Assembly (NCBI RefSeq): GCF_044373315.1
Contig: NZ_JBILQK010000001.1
Coordinates: forward strand, 86,730 to 150,729
Direction of reading: 5' to 3'
Origin: JACDQM01 sp044373315
Lineage (GTDB): Bacteria > Pseudomonadota > Gammaproteobacteria > Burkholderiales > Burkholderiaceae_C
Length of the DNA: 64,000 nt
Positions within the stretch are counted from its first letter, which is position 1. Every line of letters starts with the position of its first letter. Below are positions 26,320 to 35,070 of this stretch, piece by piece. A program made the position numbers and the translations under genes. Below the pieces are notes generated by a model. The model had not been told where the DNA came from. It saw only the letters and a list, made by a program, of their open reading frames with translations, and ran no database searches.

Positions 26320-27267
26320 TCAGGCGCGACCGCTGCGCGCCACCTCACGCAAGGTCTGCGAGCGATCAGAGCCCCCGTCCGTTGCATCGCGCAGCAAGGC
26401 GTCACGCACCCAGGCCACGGCTTCGCTCGGTCGGTCCTTGCACATCAACATGTAGGGATGCGGCGCCTCCAGCGCCGGCCCTGGCAATGCGACGAGGCTG
26501 CCCTGGCGCACCGCGTCAGCGCAGAGGTCGTGGGGCAGCAGTGCCACGCCCGCGCCGAGCACGGCGGCGTTGGCCGCCAGGTGTGCAAGATTGAAGCGCA
26601 GGCCAGGCAGCGGCGCCGGCACCGATACGCCAGCCTGCTCGAACCAGTCGATGAAGCCTGGCGAAGCCCAACCCCTGTCCTCGATACTGAGATGCAGCAA
26701 GGGCAAGCCTGCCACATCAGCCGGACGCAACCCTTGCCCGCGGCCGACCAGGGACGGCGCGGCGTAGGCTCGGAACGGTGCCGTCAGCAAAGGCCGCTGG
26801 CTGTGGCCGGGCAGGTCGGCACGCCGAAAGTAGATGCCAATGTCACCGTTCATGCCTCCACTGGCGCGGTGCTCGGCCGCGATCACGCGGATCTCCAGCT
26901 CGGGCCGCTGGCGACTCAGGGCGGCCACGCGCGGCGTCAGCCACAGCGCCGCCACGCTGAACTGAGTACGGATCTTGACCACCGGGCGCTGCTGGTGGTC
27001 GCGTACCGCGCAGCTGGTGCTGATCAGGCGCTCGAACGCATCGCGGATCCGCATCGCGTAGTCGCTACCTGCCAGGGTCAGCGTCACACCATTGGCGCCC
27101 CGCGTGAAGACCGGCATTCCCAGCCACTGCTCCAGCTGCTTGATCTGGTGACTGACCGCTGCCGCGCTGACATGCAGCTCCGTGGCGGCGCGCGAAAAGC
27201 TCATATGCCTGGCGGCAGCCTCGAAGGCGCGCAAGGCCGCCAATGGAGGAAGGGCTCGCTTGTCCAT
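26320..27267 (-). CDS. LysR-family transcriptional regulator (GcvA-like)
   Basis: A 315-residue LysR regulator. The N-terminal helix-turn-helix begins LPPLAALRAFEAAARHMSFSRAA and continues with AVSHQIKQLEQWLG, the GcvA-type signature. The rest is the ligand-binding domain. The ATG at 27267 starts the helix-turn-helix; the longer open frame upstream is not needed. It is divergent from the DoxX gene at 27456, with 188 bp between starts, and is a plausible regulator of it. Confidence 0.88.
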   Translation of the reverse strand: MDKRALPPLAALRAFEAAARHMSFSRAATELHVSAAAVSHQIKQLEQWLGMPVFTRGANGVTLTLAGSDYAMRIRDAFERLISTSCAVRDHQQRPVVKIRTQFSVAALWLTPRVAALSRQRPELEIRVIAAEHRASGGMNGDIGIYFRRADLPGHSQRPLLTAPFRAYAAPSLVGRGQGLRPADVAGLPLLHLSIEDRGWASPGFIDWFEQAGVSVPAPLPGLRFNLAHLAANAAVLGAGVALLPHDLCADAVRQGSLVALPGPALEAPHPYMLMCKDRPSEAVAWVRDALLRDATDGGSDRSQTLREVARSGRA

Positions 27268-27455
27268 AAGGAGTTCAATGAAAGAGTCGAAGCTGGTAGC
27301 CCGGAGGGTATCAATGCAGAGAAGAGCCGCCCAGTCTGCACCCATCGACCCCAAGCCAGATTTAGCCTGAGGATCAGAAAGTTCAGTTTGCGGCCGCAGG
27401 CTCTGCGGTGGGACCATGCGCTCGCTGCAGGTCAGCCCATCCACCGATTCCGCCC

Positions 27456-27890
27456 ATGACACCTTTTCGATCCATCGACCCTGCACGGCGCCAGGCCCTG
27501 TCCTGGACCGTCTTGCGATTCACTCTGGCGGGGCTCGTCGCGGCACATGGGGTGGCGCGCTTTGGGTACGACGCCGTCGCCCCCTTCGGCCTGTGGCTGC
27601 AGAGCCAGGGCTGGCCACAAGGGCCTGCGCTGGCCATCGGCATCACAGGCCTGGAGATCATCGCCCCGCTGTTGCTCGTGCTGGGCCGTTGCGTGCGCCC
27701 TTTGTGTCTGCTGCTTGCCGCCGTGTATGCCATGGGCATCGTGCTGGTGCATGCCAAGGCCGGCTGGTTCGTCGTGGGCCTGGGGCGCAACGGTTCGGAG
27801 TACTCAGTGCTGCTGATCATCTGCCTGCTCTTGCTCGCCCTCCAGCATCCCGCAAGTTCCTCAACACCATCCAACCCCAAGACCTCATGA
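27456..27890 (+). CDS. DoxX-like membrane protein
   Basis: A 144-residue four-helix membrane protein with the DoxX-type N-terminal segment (LRFTLAGLVAAHGVARF) and the conserved glycine-rich helix pattern. DoxX proteins are poorly characterised; some take part in thiol or quinone redox processes. It is coupled by an ATGA overlap to a small lipoprotein-like gene. Probably under control of the divergent LysR protein. Confidence 0.8.
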   Translation: MTPFRSIDPARRQALSWTVLRFTLAGLVAAHGVARFGYDAVAPFGLWLQSQGWPQGPALAIGITGLEIIAPLLLVLGRCVRPLCLLLAAVYAMGIVLVHAKAGWFVVGLGRNGSEYSVLLIICLLLLALQHPASSSTPSNPKTS

Positions 27891-28192
27891 GCCCAACCCT
27901 TGCATCGACTCTGAAGCTGGCCGCCTGCGTGCCCGTTCTTCTGCAGGCCGCCGCCTGCACATCGGTGGCCGAGAAGAGCAATATGCTCAGCGACGAGCGG
28001 GTCATCGCTGAGTCTGCCGGCACGCTGGGGCTGGCACCGGCCGACCTCAAGCTGCTATCCCGCCACACCTCGGGCACGAACACCTTCGCCACACTGCGTG
28101 GGCGCGATGGCAAGGAATACTCCTGCACCATCAATGGCGGCAACCTGCTGTCCTTCGGCATGACAAATCCGCCGAGCTGCCAGCGCAAGTGA
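27887..28192 (+). CDS. Small secreted or lipoprotein-like protein
   Basis: A 101-residue protein with a hydrophobic signal (1-23) ending at a Cys24 (AAAC), a weak lipobox. The mature part has a Cys-containing C-terminal segment (YSCTINGGNLLSFG and PPSCQRK), possibly one disulfide. The ATG overlaps the DoxX stop by 4 bp, so it is translated with DoxX. No known family. Confidence 0.7.
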   Translation: MSPTLASTLKLAACVPVLLQAAACTSVAEKSNMLSDERVIAESAGTLGLAPADLKLLSRHTSGTNTFATLRGRDGKEYSCTINGGNLLSFGMTNPPSCQRK

Positions 28193-28217
28193 GGTCAGAG
28201 GCCAGACGGCCGCAAGA

Positions 28218-28245
28218 ATGCCGGGGATGACGAGGAGCCCGGCAT
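28218..28245. terminator. Possible bidirectional terminator stem-loop
   Basis: ATGCCGGG at 28218-28225 pairs with CCCGGCAT at 28238-28245 around a 12-base loop. The plus-strand 3' side has CTCCTCTTT. It stands between the convergent 27887-28192 and MCP genes. Confidence 0.4.
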
Positions 28246-28377
28246 CTCCTCTTTGCAGCATTGAAGGGCCTGGTCGGCGCGGGCACACCTTGCGTAGCTG
28301 GCCCCAAGCGCTTCGCTCAGCATCGCCTGGGTGGCCCAGAAGGCGCGAGAACCCAGGTCCAGCGGAGGACAGCCCCC

Positions 28378-29958
28378 TCAGCGTATGGTCTTGAACACCG
28401 CCACCGACTGCACCAGCCCTTGCGCCTGGCTGCGCAGGCTTTCCGCAGCAGCGGCGCTTTCTTCCACCAAGGCAGCGTTTTGCTGGGTCGTCTGATCCAT
28501 CTGCGTGATGGCCTCGCCCACCTGGTGCACACCACGGCTTTGCTCGGCGCTGGCTTGGGCGATCTCGTGCACGATGGTGGTCACCTGCCGAATCGAGCTG
28601 ACCACCTCCTGCATCGTCTGGCCGGCACGATCGACCTGGATGCCTCCCGATTCGATCTGCTCGCCGCTGGTGGTGATCAAGGACTTGATCTCCTTCGCCG
28701 CACTCGCCGAGCGCTGTGCGAGTGAACGCACCTCGGCCGCGACGACCGCAAAACCGCGGCCCTGCTCACCGGCACGGGCCGCTTCGACGGCGGCATTCAA
28801 TGCAAGGATGTTGGTCTGAAAGGCGATACCGTCGATCACCCCCGTGATGTCGGAGATGCGCCGCGAGCTCTCGTTGATGCTGCGCATCAGGGACACCACC
28901 TCACCCACAGCAGCACCGCCCTTTTCGGCCACCATACTGGCCTGGCGGGCCATCTCGTTGGCCTGACGGGCGCTTTCGGCGTTCTGGTTCACCGTCGAGC
29001 CCAACTGATCCATCGAGGCCGCTGTCTGCTGCAAGGCGCTGGCCTGCAACTCGGTACGACCGGACAGATCGCTATTGCCCATCGCAATCTCGGAGCTGGC
29101 CGTGGCCACCCCCTCGGAACCTTCACGCACAGCGTTGACGACACGTGCCAGCCCTTGCTGCATTTGGTCAAGGCAGGCCATCAAGCTGTGGCTGTCGCCC
29201 GCGCGCAGCGGGATGCGGCAGGTGAGGTCGCCATCAGCGATCGCGCGCAAGTAGCCAGCAGCGGCCTTGGGCTCGCCGCCGAGCTGCCCAAGGATGTTGC
29301 GCGTCAGCAGCAGCGCCAGGGCGACGGCAAAGAAAAGCGCGAAGACCAGCACCCCGAGTACGACACGCCGGCTGCCGACATAGGTTGCCTCGGCCTGCAC
29401 TGCGACTTCGGCGCCGCTGGCGAAGGACTCTTCAGCGAGTTTGTCGATGGCCATCAGGCTGTCATCGAAGCCGGACTTGCCCGCTCCATCGCTGATGTCC
29501 TTGGCATCTTCCAGTTTGCCCTGCTGGCCCAGCGCAATCACCTTGGCATGGACGGTCAGGTAGGCCTCCCAACGCTCGGTGAACTTTCGCCGCAGCTCGC
29601 TGGCCGGCGCCGGCGCCAGATGCTTGTCGTAGGCCTGCATCTGTTCCAGCACCAGCTGCTGCTGCGGCTTGATCTTGTCGAGGTACTCGGCCAGATAGCT
29701 GGTGTCCGGCGCCGTGCTGTACTTCACCTCGAACTCGCGGGCTTCCAGCATGGCCGAACGCGCACGGGCCAGATTGCCGACCGCCGGCAGCCACTGGCTG
29801 GCCAAGGACGCCGAGGCGCCGTTGACAGCAGCCAGGGAACTCAGCGCCACCACACCCAGCACGCCAGACAGCACGCTCGCCAGCAAAAAGCCGAACAATA
29901 GCTTCGCCCGCGTGCCCATCCTGTCCAGAGCCTGATCCACATACCTCATGACTTTCAT
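28378..29958 (-). CDS. Methyl-accepting chemotaxis protein
   Basis: A 526-residue chemoreceptor: membrane helix about 17-45, periplasmic four-helix-bundle-type ligand domain about 46-190, second helix about 192-218, HAMP, and a long signalling helix pair with the invariant tip DGIAFQTNILALNAAVEAAR and downstream EVRSLAQRSA. It should control CheA at a receptor array. It follows a free Cache-domain gene by 34 bp, which may provide its ligand input. No C-terminal CheR-binding pentapeptide is visible. Confidence 0.95.
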   Translation of the reverse strand: MKVMRYVDQALDRMGTRAKLLFGFLLASVLSGVLGVVALSSLAAVNGASASLASQWLPAVGNLARARSAMLEAREFEVKYSTAPDTSYLAEYLDKIKPQQQLVLEQMQAYDKHLAPAPASELRRKFTERWEAYLTVHAKVIALGQQGKLEDAKDISDGAGKSGFDDSLMAIDKLAEESFASGAEVAVQAEATYVGSRRVVLGVLVFALFFAVALALLLTRNILGQLGGEPKAAAGYLRAIADGDLTCRIPLRAGDSHSLMACLDQMQQGLARVVNAVREGSEGVATASSEIAMGNSDLSGRTELQASALQQTAASMDQLGSTVNQNAESARQANEMARQASMVAEKGGAAVGEVVSLMRSINESSRRISDITGVIDGIAFQTNILALNAAVEAARAGEQGRGFAVVAAEVRSLAQRSASAAKEIKSLITTSGEQIESGGIQVDRAGQTMQEVVSSIRQVTTIVHEIAQASAEQSRGVHQVGEAITQMDQTTQQNAALVEESAAAAESLRSQAQGLVQSVAVFKTIR

Positions 29959-29992
29959 ATCAGCCTCCTGAAGTTGCAGGTGAAGGGGCCCT

Positions 29993-30484
29993 TCACTTCT
30001 TGAAGCCGATATACGTCACAGCGACCACCTGGCCCTTGGCGTCCTTGATCGGGTTGTAGCAAGCGCTGAAGGCAGTGCCCAGCACATCGACATCGCCGCA
30101 ATAGCTCTGGCCCTTGATCACGGCCTCATAGGCCTTGGCACGGGCCAGATTGGTACCGACGCCGCGCTTGCCTTCCGGCGTGAGCACATTGGTGGAGACG
30201 CGAACGAACTCCTCACCGCTGCGCACGAACACAGTGGCGGTGGCACCGTGCTTCTTCCTGATCTCGTCGACGACGTCGTAGTTGCCGTTCATGCGGCGCG
30301 GGCCGAAGAACAGCACGGGCACCTCGGCATCGCCGAGCTTGGCCGTGCCTTCAATGCGAGGAGCACCGATCCCGGACAGACGCGTATCCAGCTCACCCAG
30401 CACCTGCTTCGGGTCCGACGCATGCACCGCGCTGGCCATCAGACACACACCCACTGCCACACCAAAGGATTTGAGGGATATCAT
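29993..30484 (-). CDS. Secreted stand-alone Cache-domain protein
   Basis: A 163-residue protein with a signal peptide (1-23) and a single Cache domain. The typical pattern is visible: TVFVRSGEEFVRVSTNV, GVGTNL, AYEAVIKGQSYCG, then CYNPIKDAKGQVVAVTYIGF at the end. Free periplasmic Cache proteins can pass ligand information to receptors. It is encoded just upstream of an MCP on the same strand, so a sensor-receptor pair is plausible (inference). A Cys pair near the end could bridge. Confidence 0.85.
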   Translation of the reverse strand: MISLKSFGVAVGVCLMASAVHASDPKQVLGELDTRLSGIGAPRIEGTAKLGDAEVPVLFFGPRRMNGNYDVVDEIRKKHGATATVFVRSGEEFVRVSTNVLTPEGKRGVGTNLARAKAYEAVIKGQSYCGDVDVLGTAFSACYNPIKDAKGQVVAVTYIGFKK

Positions 30485-30770
30485 GAATTGCTCCAGTGAT
30501 TGAATGATTCCGCGGGACCCATGCACAAGACGCTGGCATCGGGTTGGTCCCAGTGGACTCGCTTTTGCGTCGGCGGGCAAGCGCTGAAACGTGCGCAATT
30601 CCACAACTTCTTCTTCAAAACACACGGACCCTAGGCAGCTGCACATCACAGCCGCGCCACGACGGCGGACCGCCTGCTGGTCTGACGCGCGTGCAGCCGA
30701 GGATGCCGCGATCAGGCGCGGATCGGGCGCCGATCGGGTGCGCATGCGTCTTACATGCGCCGTGGAACGC

Positions 30771-32326
30771 TCAGGCCGCCCTGTGCCCATTCAGCCGGAA
30801 GGTGGACACCACGTCGCGCAGCTTGTGGGACTGGTCAGCCATGCTCTGCGCCGCTGCTGCGCTTTGCTCCACCAGCGCAGCGTTCTGCTGCGTGGATTGG
30901 TCGAGCTGCGCCACCGACTCGTTGACCTGCCCGATGCCCGCGCTCTGCTCCGAAGCCGAGGACGAGATCTCGCCGATGATGTCGCTGACGCGCTTCACGC
31001 TGGACACGATCTCCGTCATCGTGTGGCCGGCCTCGCTGACCAGCTTCGAACCCGACTCGACCTTCTCGACGCTGCTGCCGATGAGGGTCTTGATCTCTCG
31101 CGCAGCCTCGGCGCTTCGCTGCGCCAAGCTGCGCACCTCGCTGGCGACAACGGCGAAGCCGCGTCCCTGCTCACCGGCACGCGCCGCCTCGACCGCTGCA
31201 TTCAGCGCCAGGATGTTGGTCTGGAAGGCGATGCCATCAATGGTGCCAATGATGTCGGCGATGCGCTTGGAGCTGGCGTTGATCTCGTTCATCGTCGACA
31301 CCACCTGATTCACCACACTGCCGCCACGCTCGGCCACATCGCTGGCCGAGGCCGACAGCTGGTTGGCCGTGCGCGCCGACTCGGCGGTCATCTTGACGGT
31401 GGCCGTCAACTGTTCCAGCGAACTGGCTGTCTGCTGCAGCGAGGCCGCCCCTTGCTCGGTGCGGTGGCTCAGCTCCACATTGCCCGCAGCGATTTCGGAC
31501 GATGCGGTCGAGATGCTGCCGGTGGTCTCGCTGATCTGGTGAATGATCTGCTGCAGGCGCGACTGCATGGTTTGCAAGGCAGCCAGCAGCCGTGAGGTCT
31601 CGTCGCGCCCGCTCACCTGGATCGCTTCGGTCAAGTCGCCTCCGGCAATTCGGTCGGCCACCTGGACAGCATATGCAATTGGCCGCACCAGGGACCTCAC
31701 CAGGGCAATGCCGAGCGCCACGCCGGCCAGCAGGCAGAAGGCGGTCAGACCGGTCAGCCATTGCAACTGGAACTGCGCCTGTGCCTTCAGCGCGTCGCCC
31801 TCGGCTCGCGCACGGCTCACCTGGTAAGCCGCGTGCCGGGCAGAAACTGCCAGATAGTCCTTGGACACGCTGGCGAATCGGCCCTTGCCCAACGCGGTGG
31901 CTGCGGCCTGGTCGCCGCTTTCGATGTGTTTTCGCACGGCGTCCCGCTCTGCCAGCCACAAGGCTCGGGAAGCACCCAGTTCCTTGCCCAGAGCAAGGCC
32001 TTCCGTGCTGTTTTCGATCTCGGCAAAACGCTTCTGGACCCGGGTGGTGTCCGTCGAGATGGCCAGCGTCGCTTCTTTGGTGGCGTCGTAGAGCGCCGCA
32101 TCGGGAGAGAGCGCCACAGCGCCCCAGCGCGCCACGGCTTCCCGGATGTTGGCGTCCCAACGTTGCGACAACTCGATGCGCTCGACCTGAGCGCCCGTGA
32201 TCTCCCCACGCGCTCAGAAACGGTGAGGAACTTGCTCACCGCAAGGGCCGCAACCACCAGCATGCCAGCCATCATGAGCCCCAGCACCAAGGTCAGCCGG
32301 CGTCCAATCGCCATGTTCATCAACAT
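30771..32326 (-). pseudogene. Methyl-accepting chemotaxis protein with a frameshift near the N-terminus
   Basis: The N-terminal membrane segment (MNMAIGRRLTLVLGLMMAG...) is in one frame, starting at 32326 or the ATG at 32320. The rest, from about residue 45 to RLNGHRAA, with the sensor domain, second helix, HAMP and the MCP tip, is in another. The switch is at a run of four G on the minus strand (32204-32207): one more G would give a continuous protein (SERVG-EITGAQVERIE), while the current second frame meets a TGA just upstream. So either the gene is broken or the run is one base short in the assembly. The remaining 466 codons are otherwise intact. Confidence 0.85.
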
Positions 32327-32536
32327 AGATTTGCCATTTCAAGTGGGTTTGCGAAAGGTCTACGGCAAACACTCCGGTTTGCGCCTGCTCTGTGGCTATC
32401 GACACATTCATGTGGGACTTGAGGGGTTGGGTATCGGGCGGGAGCCCCCTGTACAAGGGACGGGCCATGCGCCGCTGCCGAGCGCTCAGGTAGCCAGCCT
32501 TGCGCGCCAGACGCTGCCCTGACCCTTCAGTAGCGC

Positions 32537-33280
32537 TCAGGCCGCACCTTGCAGTGCCGCAGCCGTGGCGGCGTCGGCAGCGAACAGGTGCTCGATCCGC
32601 AAGGAAGCCAGGGTCACATCCAGCGGCGCGCCGAAGCTGCTGAACATCGAGAAAAGGCGCAACTCGCCGACGCGGGAGTGCAGACGCGTGAGCAAGAGCG
32701 GCGTTTGCGCCTCGGGCGCTGGCCAGCTCGGCAGCACCGCTTGCAGCTGCGCCAGCCGAGCCGCCAGGGCGGGAACTTGCAGCGCCTCACGCCGAGCGCG
32801 ATGCAGGATCTCGCCGCACACCTCCGCTTCATTGATCACGCAACTCCGCATGCCGCCGGTGCCCAGCAGCCAGTCGAGCAGGTTGGCGGGTTGCTCGGGC
32901 ATGGGCAAGCCCAACAGGTCCAGAAGGCGCTGAACACCGGCGTTGGCCATCAGCAGATTCCACTCGGCATCCAGCACCAAGGCAGGTGGGCTGCCCGGCG
33001 CGTGCAGCAGTTGTTGAAGCGCATCTCGGGCCGGGCCAAGCTGGGGTGCGTCCAGCGCATGCTGGCTGTAGGCGGGCGCAAGGCCTGCCGCGAGCAGCGC
33101 CGCGTTCCGTTCAGGCAACGGCGCTTCCAGGGCATCCAGCAAAGCCAGCAAGGTACTGCGTGTGGGCCGGGAGCGGCCGGTTTCAATGCAGCTCAGATGG
33201 CGTTGCGACACCCCGGCGCGCAGGCCGAGTTCCATTTGACTGACGCGGCGCTGGCGGCGCAAGGCGGTTAACGGATGCAT
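32537..33280 (-). CDS. XRE-family regulator with MmyB-like ligand domain
   Basis: A 247-residue protein with an N-terminal helix-turn-helix (LRRQRRVSQMELGLRAGVSQRHLSCIETGRSRPT, residues 6-39) and a C-terminal MmyB-like PAS-type domain (about 90-240). Such regulators often sense hydrophobic ligands. The ATG at 33280 begins the helix-turn-helix. It is divergent from the DUF2834 operon; a 13-bp palindrome in between is a candidate operator. Confidence 0.88.
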   Translation of the reverse strand: MHPLTALRRQRRVSQMELGLRAGVSQRHLSCIETGRSRPTRSTLLALLDALEAPLPERNAALLAAGLAPAYSQHALDAPQLGPARDALQQLLHAPGSPPALVLDAEWNLLMANAGVQRLLDLLGLPMPEQPANLLDWLLGTGGMRSCVINEAEVCGEILHRARREALQVPALAARLAQLQAVLPSWPAPEAQTPLLLTRLHSRVGELRLFSMFSSFGAPLDVTLASLRIEHLFAADAATAAALQGAA

Positions 33281-33316
33281 GCCCGAAGCGTAGCGGGGAC
33301 GGGTGATGAAGGCGAT

Positions 33317-33329
33317 GACCTCGGAGGTC
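33317..33329. promoter_or_regulatory. Candidate operator palindrome
   Basis: GACCTC-G-GAGGTC is a perfect 13-bp palindrome, 37 bp upstream of the XRE start and 60 bp upstream of the DUF2834 start. Perfect symmetry and a divergent position suit a dimeric repressor. Confidence 0.4.
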
Positions 33330-33388
33330 GTTGCGGACCCGCAGGCGCCAGCCAACACTGCGCCTCGTCTACAACTTTCGGAGTCATC

Positions 33389-33676
33389 ATGCCATTCCTC
33401 AAACCCATTCTTGCATTGGTCTTCCTGTTGTTTGGCGCCTTCTCGCTCTGGGCGCTGGTGGAGATCGGCTTCGTGGGCATTTGGCAAAGCGGCTTTGCCA
33501 ATCTGGGCAGCGCACAGATCACGGTGGATCTGATCGTGGCTTGCAGCCTGCTCGTGGGCTTCATCGCGCGCGATTGCCGCGCCCAAGGGCGGCCCTGGTG
33601 GCCTTGGGCTGCGCTGACACTGGCGCTCGGCTCCTTCGGGCCGCTGGCCTACCTGCTTTGGAGGCAGCAGCGATGA
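33389..33676 (+). CDS. DUF2834-family small membrane protein
   Basis: A 95-residue protein of three hydrophobic segments with the family signature FANLGSAQITVDLIVACSLLVGF and GRPWWPW. Function is unknown. The ATGA overlap with the next gene shows coupling. It is divergent from the XRE regulator. Confidence 0.8.
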   Translation: MPFLKPILALVFLLFGAFSLWALVEIGFVGIWQSGFANLGSAQITVDLIVACSLLVGFIARDCRAQGRPWWPWAALTLALGSFGPLAYLLWRQQR

Positions 33677-34053
33677 CACGCCCACTGCTCATCAGCGGGG
33701 TGTTGCTCTTGGCCGGTGTCGTGCACCTGCTCCCATTGCTGGGCGTGCTGGGCGCCGCGCGGCTGGAGCAGCTTTACGGCTTGCGCATGGAAGACCCGAA
33801 TCTGCTCCTGTTGATGCGACACCGCGCACTGCTCTTCGGTCTGCTCGGTCTGTTGCTGGCCACTGCTGCCTTCAAGCCAGCCTGGCAAGGCCTGGCACTG
33901 CTCGCAGCCTGGGCTTCGGTGCTGGGTTTCGTGCTGCTGGCGCCTTCGGGCCTGCTGCCGGCATTGCAAAGAGTGTGGTGGATCGACGTGGCCCTGCTGC
34001 CATTCCTGGCGCTGGCCAGTTGGGCCTACCTTTCCGCGCCGCGCACGTCCTAG
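33673..34053 (+). CDS. Four-helix membrane protein of unknown function
   Basis: A 126-residue hydrophobic protein with four membrane segments. The N-terminal LSPLLGVLG-like segment and LYGLRMEDPNLLLLMRHRALLFG are conserved in similar proteins from related bacteria, some annotated as phosphopantetheine adenylyltransferase; no nucleotidyltransferase motif is visible, so that name is not used. It is coupled to the DUF2834 gene. Confidence 0.7.
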   Translation: MTRPLLISGVLLLAGVVHLLPLLGVLGAARLEQLYGLRMEDPNLLLLMRHRALLFGLLGLLLATAAFKPAWQGLALLAAWASVLGFVLLAPSGLLPALQRVWWIDVALLPFLALASWAYLSAPRTS

Positions 34054-34126
34054 ACACGCGGCATCTGCAAGGCCTGGCGCCGCCAGTCGGCGGCGTCAGG
34101 CCCACGTCGCCAGTCATGCAGCCTGA

Positions 34127-34960
34127 TCAGGCCCAGGCGGCCTTGTAGTCCGCGGCGTACTGCGCCACGGTGCGCGGGGCGCGGCCGGTGATGGTCTGCA
34201 CCGCGTCGGTGATGCGCTCCGCGTAGCCGGCCTTGAAGTAGCTGAGGATCAGCAGCAGGAAGTCGGGATAGTCGGCAGGCAAGCCGGCACCCAGCAGCCC
34301 TTCGCGCATGGCCTCGGGCGGGATGTCGGTGTAGCCGATGGGTTTGCCGGTGGCCTGGGTCAGCAGGGCCGCCACTTGGTGGTGGTCCAGGGCTTCGGCG
34401 CCGGTGAGGTCGAAGTCTTGGCCCTTGAAGCGATCGCTGACCAGCAACTCGGCGGCCACGGCAGCGATGTCGCGGGCGTCGATGAAGCTGCCCTTGGCGT
34501 CGGCCACCGGCAGCAGGATCTGGCCTTGGGTCAGGATGCCGTGCAGCCAGAAGGTGTTGAAGTTCTGCATGAACCAGTTCGGGCGAATGACGTTGAAGGC
34601 CAGGCCTGAAGCTTCCAGGTAGCGCTCGGCCACGCGCAGCGGCGCGGCTTCGTCGGCGTTGGCGCCCATGGCGCTCATCAGCACCACCTTGTGCAGCCCT
34701 TGAGCGCGGGCTGCGTCCACCAGCGGGTTCAGCAGCAGGTCTTGGCGCGTGTGGCCGGGGGGCGCCAGGAAGAAGGCACTGTCCACGCCGGCAAACGCGG
34801 CGTCGCGGCCTTCGCCGGTCAGCAGGTTCAGGTGCACCTGGTCGGGCGCAGTGGGCGTGCGGCTGGTGGCTTTGCGCACCGTGTGGCCGGCCTGGCTGAG
34901 CAGGCGGGAGAGCTCAGAACCGACAGTGCCGCTGGCGCCGACGACGAGGATGGTGGACAT
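34127..34960 (-). CDS. NmrA-like NAD(P)H-binding protein
   Basis: A 277-residue atypical short-chain dehydrogenase with the Rossmann loop GASGTVGSELSRLL (8-21). The active-site Tyr/Lys pair of true dehydrogenases is absent, as in NmrA-type redox sensors or quinone-linked reductases. An AGGAG ribosome site precedes the ATG. It is divergent from the AraC gene (110 bp between starts), which probably controls it. Confidence 0.85.
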   Translation of the reverse strand: MSTILVVGASGTVGSELSRLLSQAGHTVRKATSRTPTAPDQVHLNLLTGEGRDAAFAGVDSAFFLAPPGHTRQDLLLNPLVDAARAQGLHKVVLMSAMGANADEAAPLRVAERYLEASGLAFNVIRPNWFMQNFNTFWLHGILTQGQILLPVADAKGSFIDARDIAAVAAELLVSDRFKGQDFDLTGAEALDHHQVAALLTQATGKPIGYTDIPPEAMREGLLGAGLPADYPDFLLLILSYFKAGYAERITDAVQTITGRAPRTVAQYAADYKAAWA

Positions 34961-35070
34961 GGTGATGCTCCTGGTGTGGGTTGCGATGGCTCCATTGTTT
35001 GGGGTCAGACCTGTACTTAAAATGGCTTTTAGTTCAAACTTCATGTCATTCCGTACCGAGTTCATGAACC

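Noticed and set aside
30567..30594. Weak sigma-28-like sequence upstream of the Cache gene
   Set aside because: Only about 5 of 8 matches in each half and 12-base instead of 11-base spacing.
32204..32207. Programmed frameshift in the chemoreceptor
   Set aside because: There is no slippery heptamer or downstream structure, and relatives of this family do not use recoding; a mutation or sequencing error is simpler.
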